This document shows, piece after piece, positions 8,855 through 18,646 of a stretch of DNA of 64,000 nucleotides. The position numbers and the translations under genes are program-made. Origin of the DNA: Rhizobium sp. BK376 (GTDB lineage: Bacteria > Pseudomonadota > Alphaproteobacteria > Rhizobiales > Rhizobiaceae); NCBI RefSeq assembly GCF_004341625.1, contig NZ_SLZG01000014.1, positions 1 to 64,000 of the forward strand, in the 5' to 3' direction. The stretch's first letter is position 1, and each line of letters begins with the position of its first letter. The notes beneath the pieces are model-generated. The model was not told where the DNA came from. It searched no databases and saw only the letters and a list, made by a program, of their open reading frames with translations.

Positions 8855-11043
8855 TCGCCCGGTACCCCTACGGTCTGACGTTGATCCTCCTCCTTCGGCT
8901 TGAGACTGCGGAAGAAGTAAACGAGCCCTCGGCTTGTCTGATAGAAGGCGACGCTCAGGAACCAGATAGTGCCGCGTATCAAGCCCGGATTGCGGCGCCG
9001 CGACAGCTGGAAGCGAGTCCACTGATCGGAGTTGGCGAATATGAGATCGGCGATCAGCCTGTGGTCGCGGGCGTTATGGGGCAGATAGAGGCAACCGATC
9101 GACGTAATCTCGCCGGACGCCTTTATATTACGCACCGCGATTGGCAGCGTCTCCTCGTCGGCCCCGCTATAGGGCCTGAACTTGATGGCGCCGCGGGCAT
9201 CGATTTCCAGCGGATCGAAGGTCTTACTGAAGACATGAAGACGGGCGCCATGCACCGATACGTCTTCGATGGAGGCCGGATGCCACTTGTCGCCGATGCC
9301 GAATTCGCAGCGGCGGTTGACGCGCACGCGGCGGGAGGACGATCGCTCGCCTCGCTCCGATACCACACCAAGCGCACAGCCGGCCATGATCAGGTTGAGC
9401 AGCGTCCAGCCTCCGACGACAAGCGTCACATCCGCCTTGTAGGGTTCGGCATAGACGCGGTAGATCGCGACACAAAAAGCGACGAGCAGCACACCGAAGA
9501 TGACGAAGAACGGCCGGCTGATCTCAGAGAGGCGGCTCACCGAGATGGATTCGTCCTTCGCCGTCACTTTGAAGGTCGGTTTCCTCGGATTGAGGATAAC
9601 CGACACGACCGCCGGCAAGAGGTGCACGGTCTGCACATATTCGTAGAGCTCGGAGATCCACGGCCAGCGGAACGAACCATAGAGATAGTTCTGCATCATC
9701 AGGTTCACGAGCATGTAGGTGAGCGTATAGGCCAGAAACTCGCCGCCCGACGACGTGAAGATTTCGAGGTTGAAGAAGAGATAGAAGAGCGGTGCGAAGA
9801 GGAAGATCGTTCGCGGGAACGGAAACAGCCAGAACAGCGTCGACGACATGTAGCAGAGGCGCTGCGGAATGGAGAGGCCGCCCTTCAGCAGAGGGAAGCG
9901 GAACCGCAGGATCTGCATCATCCCCTGTGCCCAGCGGCTACGCTGACCGATGAAGCTTGCAAATGTCGCCGGCTGCAATCCTGCGATCAGCGGCTTGTCG
10001 ACATAGATGCTGTTCCATCCGCGTGAATGCAGCGCGATGGCCGTCTCGCAATCCTCGGTAATGCTGATGCCGCTGAAGCCCTTGGTCTCCTCCAGCGCCG
10101 TGCGCCGCAGGACTGCGGCAGAGCCGCAGAAGAAGGCTGCGTTCCACTTGTCGAGCCCGCGCTGAATGATGCCGTAGAACATTTCGTTCTCGCTCGGCAT
10201 CTTGTCAAAGGTCTGCAGGTTGCGCTCGACCGGATCCGGATTGAGGAAGAAATGCGGTGTCTGGACTAGAAAGAGCTTCGGATCATCATCGAAATAGCCG
10301 ACGGTCTCGAGCAGAAAATCGCGCGCTGGCGCATGATCCGCGTCGAAGACGGCGATCAGTTCGCCCTTCGAGTGTTTCATGCCGTTGTTGAGATTGCCGG
10401 CCTTGGCATGCTCGTTGCGGTCACGGGTCAGGTAGTGTGCGCCAAGCTCCTCGCAAAGTTGCGATAGCTGCTCATGCCGGGCGGTGGCAGCCTGTGATTC
10501 CAGGAGATTGTGGGCATTGCGCTTCTGCAGCGTGCCACCGTCATCGAGAAGCCAGACATCGATCCTGTCCGAGGGATAGTCCATGCTTTTGGCCGCAGCG
10601 AGCGTATTGGCAAGCAGCGCCGCTTCCTCGTTGTAGCTCGGCACGAAGACATCGACATGCGGAAATCTGTCTTCGGATGCAGCACGAGAGGGACGTGGAG
10701 GCAGGGGCATGGCGACGACGAAAAGGCTGAGCGCGCCCATCATCACGCTGTACATTTCTGCAAGATAAAGAAGGAAGCCAGGAATGAAATTCTCCGGCTG
10801 GTTCAGCGGCGGCAGGGTGCTTGTCGTTCGCCAGAAGACATAGCGCAGAATGATCGAACTGCCGAAAGCGAGCGCTATCAGCCGCCACGAACCCTCGCCC
10901 TTCATGAACTTGATCAACGCCATCAGGATCACCACCGAAACGCTGGTGATCAACTGGGTCTGAAGATTGATCGGCAGCGTAATAAGGGTGACAACGCTGA
11001 TCACGACTATGAGCCAGACGATGACACTGCGGACTTTGCGCAT
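8851..11043 (-). CDS. bcsA: Cellulose synthase catalytic subunit BcsA with PilZ domain
   Basis: A processive family 2 glycosyltransferase that polymerises UDP-glucose into beta-1,4-glucan in the inner membrane. The protein is 730 residues. Membrane helices flank the GT2 core: DDG at 167-169, the DAD metal site at 234-236, FFCGS near 305, TED at 329-331 and QRSRW at 367-371. A C-terminal PilZ domain has the c-di-GMP motif RRxRxNRR (571-578) and DVSVHGA (594-600), so synthesis is likely switched on by c-di-GMP. It overlaps bcsB by four bases and follows bcsN by 91 bases. All key residues are present. Confidence 0.95.
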   Translation of the reverse strand: MRKVRSVIVWLIVVISVVTLITLPINLQTQLITSVSVVILMALIKFMKGEGSWRLIALAFGSSIILRYVFWRTTSTLPPLNQPENFIPGFLLYLAEMYSVMMGALSLFVVAMPLPPRPSRAASEDRFPHVDVFVPSYNEEAALLANTLAAAKSMDYPSDRIDVWLLDDGGTLQKRNAHNLLESQAATARHEQLSQLCEELGAHYLTRDRNEHAKAGNLNNGMKHSKGELIAVFDADHAPARDFLLETVGYFDDDPKLFLVQTPHFFLNPDPVERNLQTFDKMPSENEMFYGIIQRGLDKWNAAFFCGSAAVLRRTALEETKGFSGISITEDCETAIALHSRGWNSIYVDKPLIAGLQPATFASFIGQRSRWAQGMMQILRFRFPLLKGGLSIPQRLCYMSSTLFWLFPFPRTIFLFAPLFYLFFNLEIFTSSGGEFLAYTLTYMLVNLMMQNYLYGSFRWPWISELYEYVQTVHLLPAVVSVILNPRKPTFKVTAKDESISVSRLSEISRPFFVIFGVLLVAFCVAIYRVYAEPYKADVTLVVGGWTLLNLIMAGCALGVVSERGERSSSRRVRVNRRCEFGIGDKWHPASIEDVSVHGARLHVFSKTFDPLEIDARGAIKFRPYSGADEETLPIAVRNIKASGEITSIGCLYLPHNARDHRLIADLIFANSDQWTRFQLSRRRNPGLIRGTIWFLSVAFYQTSRGLVYFFRSLKPKEEDQRQTVGVPGE

Positions 11044-11134
11044 CTCATTTCCCTTTGCTATCCGAGGCGTTGTCGTTCGAAATCAATGCTCCGGGCGGGT
11101 GGGATATTTTGGATGACAGGTGGCGAACGATTAA

Positions 11135-12139
11135 TCACTTGCATGCAGTTCCCTCCGCCGCGGTCGTCGCACAACCCGGTCCGGGAACGACGACCGAGGC
11201 CGGCTTGGCGCCCTGCGCCGCCGTCGTCGGCAGTGGGACGATCGGGCCCGTCGGAGAGCTTGCCGCTACCGGCTGTTGCCGTGCGGCGGATGGCGTCGAT
11301 ACTGCTGTCGCCTGCCTGTAGATCACGGGCGCTGTCTGTGGCTGAAGAGCAGGCGGCAGCTGGCTGGCATTGCTTGATGGTATGCCGGGATAGATGGGGC
11401 TTTCCGTCCCGCCGAGAGACGCATCGATCTTGGGCGGCGCGTCATACGGGTTCCATCCCTCTGCAGGAAATGTGCCCGTTATCGTGTAGCGGTACATGAC
11501 GCCCAGCAGCTGCTGCTCGGTCGAATGGGCATCGCAGAGCCGCAAGCGCACCTGGATCGTCCCCCGGTTCTGGAAGGCCGACTGGGAATTCGCATTCGAA
11601 CGGATTTGCTGCCAGGCATAAAGGCATGTGTCGCCGGTCCGGCTTCTGCCTGTAGCGTAACCGAATGGCCCATAATTGTTCTGCACATAATAGGGCGAAC
11701 GGGACATAACGACGCCGGGGAACTCATGGCGCATTTCACTCGCGATGCTGGAGTCGCGTATCGCGGTGTAGGACATGCTCTTCTGGTCGTCATAGTCGAG
11801 ACCGACCGGACCGAAGAAGGATATGCGCAGCACGTTCTGGCCCGGAGTAGAGGCCGATGTGAACAGGAAAATATCCTGCCGTACCGCATTGTTGAAATGG
11901 TGCTGAATGACGTTGACGATCGCCGGGCCGCCCGGGGGAGGCAGAGCGAAGGCCTGATCGTTGGACACGGTTGCGGCCCCGTCGGGAACGCGGATACCAT
12001 CTTTCGATGCACAGCTTGAAATTGCAGAGGAGGCGGAGACAAGAAATACGCCGCACAACAAGCGCGCCGCCATACCCTTCGCTTTATCGCCAATCGTCCG
12101 CCGCGACGAAGGCTGTCGAATCAGGTGGTGCAAGTTCAT
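11135..12139 (-). CDS. bcsN: Cellulose biosynthesis lipoprotein BcsN
   Basis: A protein of 334 residues matching the rhizobial BcsN family by its position first in the operon and its Pro/Ala-rich C-terminus. A hydrophobic segment ending in AISSC (the Cys near residue 48) looks like a lipobox, so it is probably an outer-membrane or periplasmic lipoprotein. A second ATG at 12073 (MAARLLC) would put the lipobox at the usual distance and may be the true start. Its role in cellulose secretion is not defined biochemically as far as I know. It is the first gene of the minus-strand operon, so the promoter should lie in 12140-12549. Confidence 0.8.
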   Translation of the reverse strand: MNLHHLIRQPSSRRTIGDKAKGMAARLLCGVFLVSASSAISSCASKDGIRVPDGAATVSNDQAFALPPPGGPAIVNVIQHHFNNAVRQDIFLFTSASTPGQNVLRISFFGPVGLDYDDQKSMSYTAIRDSSIASEMRHEFPGVVMSRSPYYVQNNYGPFGYATGRSRTGDTCLYAWQQIRSNANSQSAFQNRGTIQVRLRLCDAHSTEQQLLGVMYRYTITGTFPAEGWNPYDAPPKIDASLGGTESPIYPGIPSSNASQLPPALQPQTAPVIYRQATAVSTPSAARQQPVAASSPTGPIVPLPTTAAQGAKPASVVVPGPGCATTAAEGTACK

Positions 12140-12549
12140 GCCGTAGACATAACTAATTACGCTTCATAAGCAATTGCGAAATCACATCAATTCGAAGTCT
12201 GTCCCTTCAAATCCGTGACGTGGTTAGGCGTAGCCGATCACTTGGACGAATTGTTCTATTTTGAAGCGAACCGATCCGCTGAAGCCATTTTCGCGATGCG
12301 AGGCTGCACCCGATGCCTGAGGCGCGGATTTCTTGACAAGCCCGTCGAGAAAGAGAAGATGCGTGCTCGTCAATTCTTCGCCTGTCCCACAGAACGAAGG
12401 ACGGCGCGGTTTCGTACTTCCGGAGGAAATACATAGATATTGGATGCTCACCCGTGATTGGGGTCTGGATGAGCATGATACGCCGCGACTGATATTGGGC
12501 CGTGCGCTTTCACTGAAACACAAATTTTGAGACGGCATTCGAGGAGAAT
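12140..12549. other. Divergent intergenic region between bcsN and the FAH-family gene
   Basis: About 410 bases that must hold the promoter of the cellulose operon (minus) and that of the dehydratase-like gene (plus). GAGGAG at 12541-12546 is the ribosome binding site of the plus gene. Several short frames exist but none has a credible start or motif. No EcfG-type promoter, Pho box or clear operator was seen. Confidence 0.5.
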
Positions 12550-12555
12550 TTGGAA

Positions 12556-13695
12556 ATGACAAGCGGGATGGAGATTTTCGGCACTGGCACATTCGTCGGC
12601 CGTGTCTGGCGATCGGACGTAAGCGGCCCTTCGGTCGTGGTGGTACGGGATGGTGCAGTTGTTGACATCACCTCGAAGGAAGCGCCGACCGTGCGCGATC
12701 TTCTGGAGAAGGATGATCCGGCCGCCTTTGTGCGCCAACAGAAGGGCGGGGCTCTCGGCAGTCTTGAGGGGCTGCTAAACGGCACGGAAGTTTCTGTCCG
12801 GCTGCTGGCTCCGGTCGATTTGCAGGCAGTCAAGGCCTGCGGCGTCACCTTTGCCCGCTCCATGGTCGAACGTGTGATCGAGGAGCGCGCGGCCGGCAAT
12901 CCCGATCTGGCGTTGAAGATTCGTGAAAAGGTGAGTTCCATTATCGGCGACAGTCTGCGCAATCTGAAGGCAGGGTCGCCGGAAGCAGCAAAGGTCAAGG
13001 CTGCACTCATCGAGGAAGGCGTGTGGTCGCAATATCTTGAAGTTGGCATCGGTCCGGATGCCGAAGTCTTCTCGAAATCGCAGGTCATGTCGTCAGTCGG
13101 CCATGGCGCCGATGTCGGCCTGCACCCGATTTCCAGATGGAACAATCCTGAACCGGAAATCGTGCTCGCCGTCGACAGCCAGGGCCGCGTCAAGGGCGCG
13201 ACACTGGGCAACGACGTCAACCTTCGCGATATCGAGGGTCGCTCGGCGCTGTTGCTCGGCAAGGCGAAGGACAACAACGCCTCTTGCTCCATCGGTCCGT
13301 TCATCCGGCTCTTCGACGAGACCTACTCGCTCGACGACGTGCGCAATGCGGATCTCGCCCTTAGGATCGAAGGTGAGGACGGCTATGTGCTCAACGGCTC
13401 GAGCTCTATGAAGGAAATCAGCCGTGATCCGCTCGACCTCGTATCGCAGACGATCGGTCGTCATCACCAGTATCCGGATGGTTTGGTGTTGTTCATGGGG
13501 ACGTTGTTCGCCCCCGTAGAAGACCGCGACACACCCGGTCAGGGGTTCACCCACAAGGTCGGCGACGTCGTCACCATTTCGAACGACAAGCTCGGTGCAC
13601 TCCGAAATCGAGTACTCTTGTCGACTGAATGCGATCCCTGGACGTTTGGGACCTCTCATCTGATGCGGAACCTCGCTCAACGCGGATTGCTCTAA
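12556..13695 (+). CDS. Fumarylacetoacetate hydrolase-family protein, likely 2-keto-3-deoxy-sugar-acid dehydratase
   Basis: A protein of 379 residues of the FAH superfamily. It closely resembles the long XylX-type members that dehydrate 2-keto-3-deoxy-D-xylonate or arabinonate in the Weimberg pathway, with signature stretches such as VWSQYLEVGIGPDAE, GLHPISxWNNPEPE, LGNDVNLRDIEGRSALLL and a C-terminal HQYPDGLVLFxGTxFAP. The paired acidic residues in NNPEPE are expected metal ligands. The ATG at 12556 is chosen because GAGGAG lies 9 bases upstream; a TTG at 12550 is too close. No other pentose-acid gene is adjacent, so the exact substrate is inference. A strong terminator follows. Confidence 0.75.
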   Translation: MTSGMEIFGTGTFVGRVWRSDVSGPSVVVVRDGAVVDITSKEAPTVRDLLEKDDPAAFVRQQKGGALGSLEGLLNGTEVSVRLLAPVDLQAVKACGVTFARSMVERVIEERAAGNPDLALKIREKVSSIIGDSLRNLKAGSPEAAKVKAALIEEGVWSQYLEVGIGPDAEVFSKSQVMSSVGHGADVGLHPISRWNNPEPEIVLAVDSQGRVKGATLGNDVNLRDIEGRSALLLGKAKDNNASCSIGPFIRLFDETYSLDDVRNADLALRIEGEDGYVLNGSSSMKEISRDPLDLVSQTIGRHHQYPDGLVLFMGTLFAPVEDRDTPGQGFTHKVGDVVTISNDKLGALRNRVLLSTECDPWTFGTSHLMRNLAQRGLL

Positions 13696-13736
13696 GCCTC
13701 CCTCAAGTACCGCCATTTGCGAATTCTCACGCCGAA

Positions 13737-13769
13737 TAGGGGACCAGACTGTCTGGTCCCCTATTTTTT
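13737..13769 (+). terminator. Rho-independent terminator after the FAH-family gene
   Basis: A perfect inverted repeat TAGGGGACCAGAC / GTCTGGTCCCCTA (13737-13749 and 13751-13763) is followed directly by TTTTTT (13764-13769). It lies 41 bases after the stop codon. Confidence 0.95.
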
Positions 13770-13790
13770 AAGGGGCATCCAGATTCCTCT

Positions 13791-13815
13791 GGAACCATTT
13801 GGGACCTGCAGCGTT
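13791..13815 (+). promoter_or_regulatory. EcfG-type general stress promoter for the hybrid kinase
   Basis: GGAAC at 13791-13795 and CGTT at 13812-13815 are separated by exactly 16 bases, which is the consensus for the alphaproteobacterial EcfG sigma factor. It lies 49 bases before the earliest kinase start and just after the terminator of the previous gene. Confidence 0.75.
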
Positions 13816-13864
13816 GTTTGGGGCTTGAAGTGTAATTGTCAAGCTCGACGGCAAAACCGATGAC

Positions 13865-15850
13865 ATGAGAGCGGGGGGCATTCAAAGTAATGAATATGCG
13901 ACACTTCATATGAATCGCAATGACATGGCTGTTGGAGTTGCCTGGAGCGTGGAAGACCGTTTCCGGCTGTTGGTCGATACGATCACAGATTATGCGATCT
14001 ATATGCTCAACCCTGAGGGTTATATAGCGACCTGGAATGCCGGTGCGGAGCGCTTCAAGGGCTACAAGGCTGACGAAATCTTAGGTGAGCATTTTTCCCG
14101 CTTCTATCCCGAAGAGGATCGGCAGGCCGGCCTGCCGGCCAGGGCTCTCGCCATTGCCAAGGCCGAAGGCCGATTTGAAAATGAGGGCTGGCGGATCCGC
14201 AAGGATGGAAGCCGTTTCTGGGCGCACGTCATCATCGATCCCGTGCGTACCCCTGATGGCCTCCTGGTCGGATATGCCAAAATCACACGCGACCTGACCG
14301 AGCGCCGGCAAGCGGAAATGGAGATAAAGCAGAGCCAGGAGCAGTTTCGCATCCTTGTTCAGGGGGTCACCGATTACGCCATCTATATGCTCGACCCGGA
14401 AGGCAAAATCGTCAGCTGGAACGCTGGCGCTCAACGCATCAAGGGCTATTCGTCCGAAGAAATTATCGGCCAGCATTTTTCCCGCTTCTACGCCGAAGAA
14501 GACCGGCTGAGCGGCGAACCGCAGCGGGGGCTTGCGATCGCTACACGTGACGGGCGCTTCGAGAAAGAGGGTTGGCGCCTGCGCAAGGACGGAACTCGCT
14601 TTTGGGCGAGTGTTGTCCTGGATGCCATCCGCGACGAGAGTGGCCGCCTTATCGGATTTGCCAAGGTGACGCGGGATATCAGCGAAAAGATGAAGACACA
14701 GCGTGCGCTGGAGAAGGCACGCGAGGAACTTTTCCAAGCCCAGAAGATGGAGGCGATAGGTCAGCTGACCGGTGGCATCGCCCATGATTTCAACAATCTT
14801 TTGATGGCCGTATTGGGCAGTCTTGAAATCGCTCGAAAGCGCCTGCCACACGACACGTCAGTCATTCCGCTGATTGATAATGCCATCCAAGGCGCGCAAC
14901 GTGGCGCCGCCTTGACGCAGCGCATGCTGGCATTCTCCCGGCGTCAGGAGCTTCAATTCGAGCAGGTGGATGTCAATGCGCTGCTCAGTGGGATGAGCGA
15001 GCTGCTGCAACGATCTCTCGGTCAGACCGTATCTGTCGACATGGATTTGCCGGATCAATTGCCACCGATATCCAGCGACCCCAATCAGCTTGAAACCGCA
15101 ATCCTCAATCTTGCCCTCAACGGTCGCGATGCCATGTCCGGCAAGGGACAGATCCGCATTTCTGCAAGGCAGCTGGCGATCGCTCAAGACGCTTGCTCCG
15201 GACCGGTGTCGCCTGGTCATTACGTCTGTATCGCGGTTGTCGATAGCGGGGAAGGGATGGATCCGGAAACCCTCCAGCGAGCAACAACTCCCTTTTTTAC
15301 GACCAAGGGAATTGGCAAGGGAACCGGCCTTGGTCTCTCGATGGTGCTCGGATTGACGGAGCAATCCGGGGGAAAGCTTCTGCTGAAAAGCGAAAAGGGC
15401 CAGGGAACGACGGTAGAACTCTGGTTTCCCGTCAATGAGTTACCGGTTCTGGCTGAAGTTCCAGACGAGTCGCCGCTGGTGCGACCCCTGATATCAGAGA
15501 TGCGTCTTCTTACCGTCCTGGCGGTCGATGATGATGGCCTCGTTCTCATGAATACGAAGTTGATGCTGCAGGATCTCGGCCATCGGGTCCTAGAAGCCGA
15601 TTCCGGCCTCGATGCACTTGCCATATTGCAGCGGGAGCCGGTCGACCTGGTGATTTGCGACCATGTCATGCCGCGTATGACGGGGTCGGAGCTCGCGACC
15701 GCCATCCATGACCAATGGCCTGATGTGCCAATTATTCTCGCGACTGGCTACGCGGAATTGCCGACAGAGGTCCGGGAAGCGTGGCCCAGACTTGCCAAGC
15801 CATTCTCACAGAGCCAACTGGCCGAAGCCATCGCCCGCACCATCCATTGA
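13865..15850 (+). CDS. Hybrid sensor histidine kinase, PAS-PAS-HisKA-HATPase-REC
   Basis: A soluble kinase of 661 residues without membrane helices. Two near-identical PAS domains (about 31-145 and 160-275) share TDYAIYMLxPEG and GxHFSRFYxEEDR, pointing to an internal duplication. The dimerisation domain has the phospho-acceptor H307 in GGIAHDFNNLL, and the ATPase domain has N-box residues around 415-419 and the GTGLGLS lid (487-493). A receiver domain (about 548-661) has acidic residues 555-557 and the phospho-acceptor D599. The output partner is not local. Later ATG codons (13910, 13925) are possible starts since no clear Shine-Dalgarno is seen. The EcfG-type promoter upstream suggests stress induction. 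Confidence 0.88.
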   Translation: MRAGGIQSNEYATLHMNRNDMAVGVAWSVEDRFRLLVDTITDYAIYMLNPEGYIATWNAGAERFKGYKADEILGEHFSRFYPEEDRQAGLPARALAIAKAEGRFENEGWRIRKDGSRFWAHVIIDPVRTPDGLLVGYAKITRDLTERRQAEMEIKQSQEQFRILVQGVTDYAIYMLDPEGKIVSWNAGAQRIKGYSSEEIIGQHFSRFYAEEDRLSGEPQRGLAIATRDGRFEKEGWRLRKDGTRFWASVVLDAIRDESGRLIGFAKVTRDISEKMKTQRALEKAREELFQAQKMEAIGQLTGGIAHDFNNLLMAVLGSLEIARKRLPHDTSVIPLIDNAIQGAQRGAALTQRMLAFSRRQELQFEQVDVNALLSGMSELLQRSLGQTVSVDMDLPDQLPPISSDPNQLETAILNLALNGRDAMSGKGQIRISARQLAIAQDACSGPVSPGHYVCIAVVDSGEGMDPETLQRATTPFFTTKGIGKGTGLGLSMVLGLTEQSGGKLLLKSEKGQGTTVELWFPVNELPVLAEVPDESPLVRPLISEMRLLTVLAVDDDGLVLMNTKLMLQDLGHRVLEADSGLDALAILQREPVDLVICDHVMPRMTGSELATAIHDQWPDVPIILATGYAELPTEVREAWPRLAKPFSQSQLAEAIARTIH

Positions 15851-15856
15851 CGGGCA

Positions 15857-18499
15857 TCAACTGTTGGCAAGCAGCGCGACGGGGAGGCGATCCAGGATTG
15901 CCGCCAACGGAAATTCCCGCCCCGCATCGATCTCATTTTCCAGAATGACATTCCGCATGCCCTGACCTCGGCAGGAGGCTGGGAGCAGGACAGCTGTGTC
16001 GCCCCAGAAATCAGCGCAGGACCATTCGTCGTCCCCTAGGTAGAAAACCAGACGTGGTGCCAAGACTATGACGAACTGATCGCCGAGCCGGCGCAGGAAA
16101 GCGATGACATGCTCGCTCCCCGCGCCGCGAGCCTGCAACGGTTCATAGTTTCCGTCACGAAGCAGGGCGGCGTTCTCTCGCCGGTACCGAAGCGTGCGAG
16201 CAATAATTTGCTGTTTCAACACGCCGCTCGACAGTGCCGCCTCATTTGTCGAGGTTTCCGATGTCATCAAGTGCCGAGTCAGTCTCGGGAGATCGGGCAT
16301 GCGGCGATTGTCGGGATCGACGAGGCTGAAATCCAACCCTTCCGAGCCTTGATATATGTCCGGCACACCTGGAGCTGAGAGCTTGATCAATGTTTGCGAC
16401 AGCCCGTTGAAAAGCCCGGCGCGAATGAAGGGGCGAAGGGTTCTGCGGAAATCCAGCTGGAACGCGCTGTTTTCAGATGACAGCAGGGACCGTGCGTAAT
16501 TCTTGACGGCCGTCTCATATGGTTCGTTCACGGCGCTCCAATCGGTGCGCAGCTTTGCCTCCCGGAGCGCCTTTTCGACGTAACCCAGGAATCTGGCCTC
16601 AAAATCCGTCGGCAATTGGTGTCCGCTTTCCAAACCGGCGGGCCAGGCGCCCGCCAACGCCTGATAGAGCATCCATTCCGTCTCGGCATCCGGGGCAGGG
16701 CCGTCGGACAGATGCCGAACTCTGGATTTGTTGATCTCGCGCCATCGCCGAACTGCCGCTTCCCAGACATCAGGAGCTTCGCTGATGGCGTAGAGGCGTG
16801 CCCGCGCGTCCTCTCCGCGTTTCGTGTCATGAGTAGAGGTTGCCGAGAGGCCATGGGGTTGAGTGGCTATCCGCTCAATCATCAATTGGTGGAAACGGTC
16901 GAGACCGAAATCTCCGCCATCCACCTCACCGCCGACTTCATTCAACCCAAGCAACCGATTGAAACGATAGAACATTGTGTCTTCGATCGCCTTGGCAGTC
17001 AGCGGCCCCGTCAGTTGCTGCAGGCGGCGGCGGAATTCAGCGGCTATCTCCAGGTCTGCCGTCGGTGTTTCACCGCGAAAAACACGATCGAGGAAGGCGA
17101 GAGCTCGAGGGTCCGGTGGCTGCCGCAATTCACGGACGCTGATGATGACGTTATTCCAGAGACAGAGGTTCGCGTCATCGAGCCCATTTTTCGTCCCGTA
17201 GGTGCGGTAGACCGGGAAGGCGATCAGGATCTCCATTAGCGCGTCTTGGATCGCTTTCTCCGATGGGCCGTCTTCCCGCTGCGTGCCGGCGATATCGAGA
17301 GCCAGCTTGAGCAGGTTGTTTGCCTCGACCGCAAGATTTGCGGCAATGAGCTGCTGTTTCGCCTGCCGGGCGCCATCCTGAAAATTCAGCCTCTGGCCTG
17401 TGACGTCGGCATAAGCCAGATCCAACCTGTCCAGGCCGCGAGTGTCGACCAAGGCGTTGCTGAGAGCTGTGATGAATTCGTAGCCAGTGGTGCCGGAGAT
17501 CGGCCAATCAGAGGGTAGTTGTTCGTCGGCCGCCAGTATTTTTTCGGCGACAATATAAGTGTCTGGGCCGACCTCCTGCCGAAGGCGATCGAGATAGGCC
17601 TTCGGATCGACGAGACCGTCGATATGATCGATCCTCAGTCCGTCGACCTGACCGCTTCGGACCAAATCGAGGATGAGACGGTGCGAGTCTTCGAAGACCT
17701 TCTCATCCTCGACGCGCAGTCCTGCCAGACCGGTCACCTCGAAGAAGCGGCGATAGCTGAGTTCATTCGGTGCATCAAGCCAATAGAGCAACTGCCACGA
17801 CTGGCGATCAAGGACGCGCTGTAACGCTTCGCGATCTCCCGACAGATGATCGAGTGCCGTCTGAAGAGACGCGGTTACTCCCTCTCTCGCAAAGAGGTCC
17901 CGCAAGCTCTTATGAAAAGTTGCCGCATTCTCAGGAGTGGCGGCGACGGCTCGCTCGAGGATTTCTGCGGGAAGGGGTAACCCTGCATAGGTGGCGGGAT
18001 GGAGCGGAATGAGATTGTCGAAATAGGCGATCGTCAATGCGCCCGCGGCTGCGTCGAGAGCAAATTTCAGATCGCCCGCTTCGATGACCTTATCGAGTGG
18101 CTGCCCAAGGATCGGCAGGGTGAGACGACGCCTCCAGTTGATGTCGAAGTAATCGGAAAACGGGCTTTCAGTTCCCCATTCCACGACGCTGCGCCACCAG
18201 GAGTTTTCAAGCGACGCCGCCATGTGATTGGGGACGATGTCGATGATGAGGCCTAGTCCGGCTGCGTGCAGGCTGTTTGCCATCGCCTCGAAGCCGTGCC
18301 GTCCGCCGATCGCTGGATCAATCTCATTGGGATCGATGATATCGTAACCATGGGTCGAGCCCGCGGTCGCAGTGAAGACTGGGGACGCATAGAGATGGCT
18401 GATGCCGAGGCGCTTGAGATAGGGTATCAGCGCGGTCGCCCGGTCAAAGGTCATGCCGTTGCGAAATTGAATGCGGTAGGTCGAGCTCGGAATGGTCAT
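15857..18499 (-). CDS. treY: Malto-oligosyltrehalose synthase TreY
   Basis: TreY rearranges the reducing end of maltodextrins to a trehalosyl unit (EC 5.4.99.15), the first step of the TreYZ route. The protein is 880 residues, a GH13 member. The start reads MTIPSSTYRIQF, and conserved GH13 regions are visible: DIVPNH (87-92), VDGLRIDHIDG with the likely nucleophile D291, AEK with the likely acid E319, and STHDTKRGED in the C-terminal half. Its usual partner treZ is not within the window. Its stop is 6 bases from the convergent kinase stop. A near-consensus EcfG-type promoter lies about 150 bases upstream, in line with trehalose as a stress protectant. Confidence 0.93.
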   Translation of the reverse strand: MTIPSSTYRIQFRNGMTFDRATALIPYLKRLGISHLYASPVFTATAGSTHGYDIIDPNEIDPAIGGRHGFEAMANSLHAAGLGLIIDIVPNHMAASLENSWWRSVVEWGTESPFSDYFDINWRRRLTLPILGQPLDKVIEAGDLKFALDAAAGALTIAYFDNLIPLHPATYAGLPLPAEILERAVAATPENAATFHKSLRDLFAREGVTASLQTALDHLSGDREALQRVLDRQSWQLLYWLDAPNELSYRRFFEVTGLAGLRVEDEKVFEDSHRLILDLVRSGQVDGLRIDHIDGLVDPKAYLDRLRQEVGPDTYIVAEKILAADEQLPSDWPISGTTGYEFITALSNALVDTRGLDRLDLAYADVTGQRLNFQDGARQAKQQLIAANLAVEANNLLKLALDIAGTQREDGPSEKAIQDALMEILIAFPVYRTYGTKNGLDDANLCLWNNVIISVRELRQPPDPRALAFLDRVFRGETPTADLEIAAEFRRRLQQLTGPLTAKAIEDTMFYRFNRLLGLNEVGGEVDGGDFGLDRFHQLMIERIATQPHGLSATSTHDTKRGEDARARLYAISEAPDVWEAAVRRWREINKSRVRHLSDGPAPDAETEWMLYQALAGAWPAGLESGHQLPTDFEARFLGYVEKALREAKLRTDWSAVNEPYETAVKNYARSLLSSENSAFQLDFRRTLRPFIRAGLFNGLSQTLIKLSAPGVPDIYQGSEGLDFSLVDPDNRRMPDLPRLTRHLMTSETSTNEAALSSGVLKQQIIARTLRYRRENAALLRDGNYEPLQARGAGSEHVIAFLRRLGDQFVIVLAPRLVFYLGDDEWSCADFWGDTAVLLPASCRGQGMRNVILENEIDAGREFPLAAILDRLPVALLANS

Positions 18500-18646
18500 T
18501 GCGCGTGCCGCAAGACAATTGCCGATGGGAAGGTGCGCTCAGTTGCATGCGCACGCGGCAACTGGCGCGCAAGCTTCGGCGCCCGTGTTTTCAGTGGCGG
18601 ATGGGACATGTTCCAGGATCGCTCGACGGTTAACTTCGAACGTAGA

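Noticed and set aside
8617..10026. 469-codon open frame on the plus strand
   Set aside because: It lies antisense to bcsA and bcsB, whose motifs are intact; the peptide is rich in Arg/Glu/His as expected of the reverse complement of a GC-rich gene.
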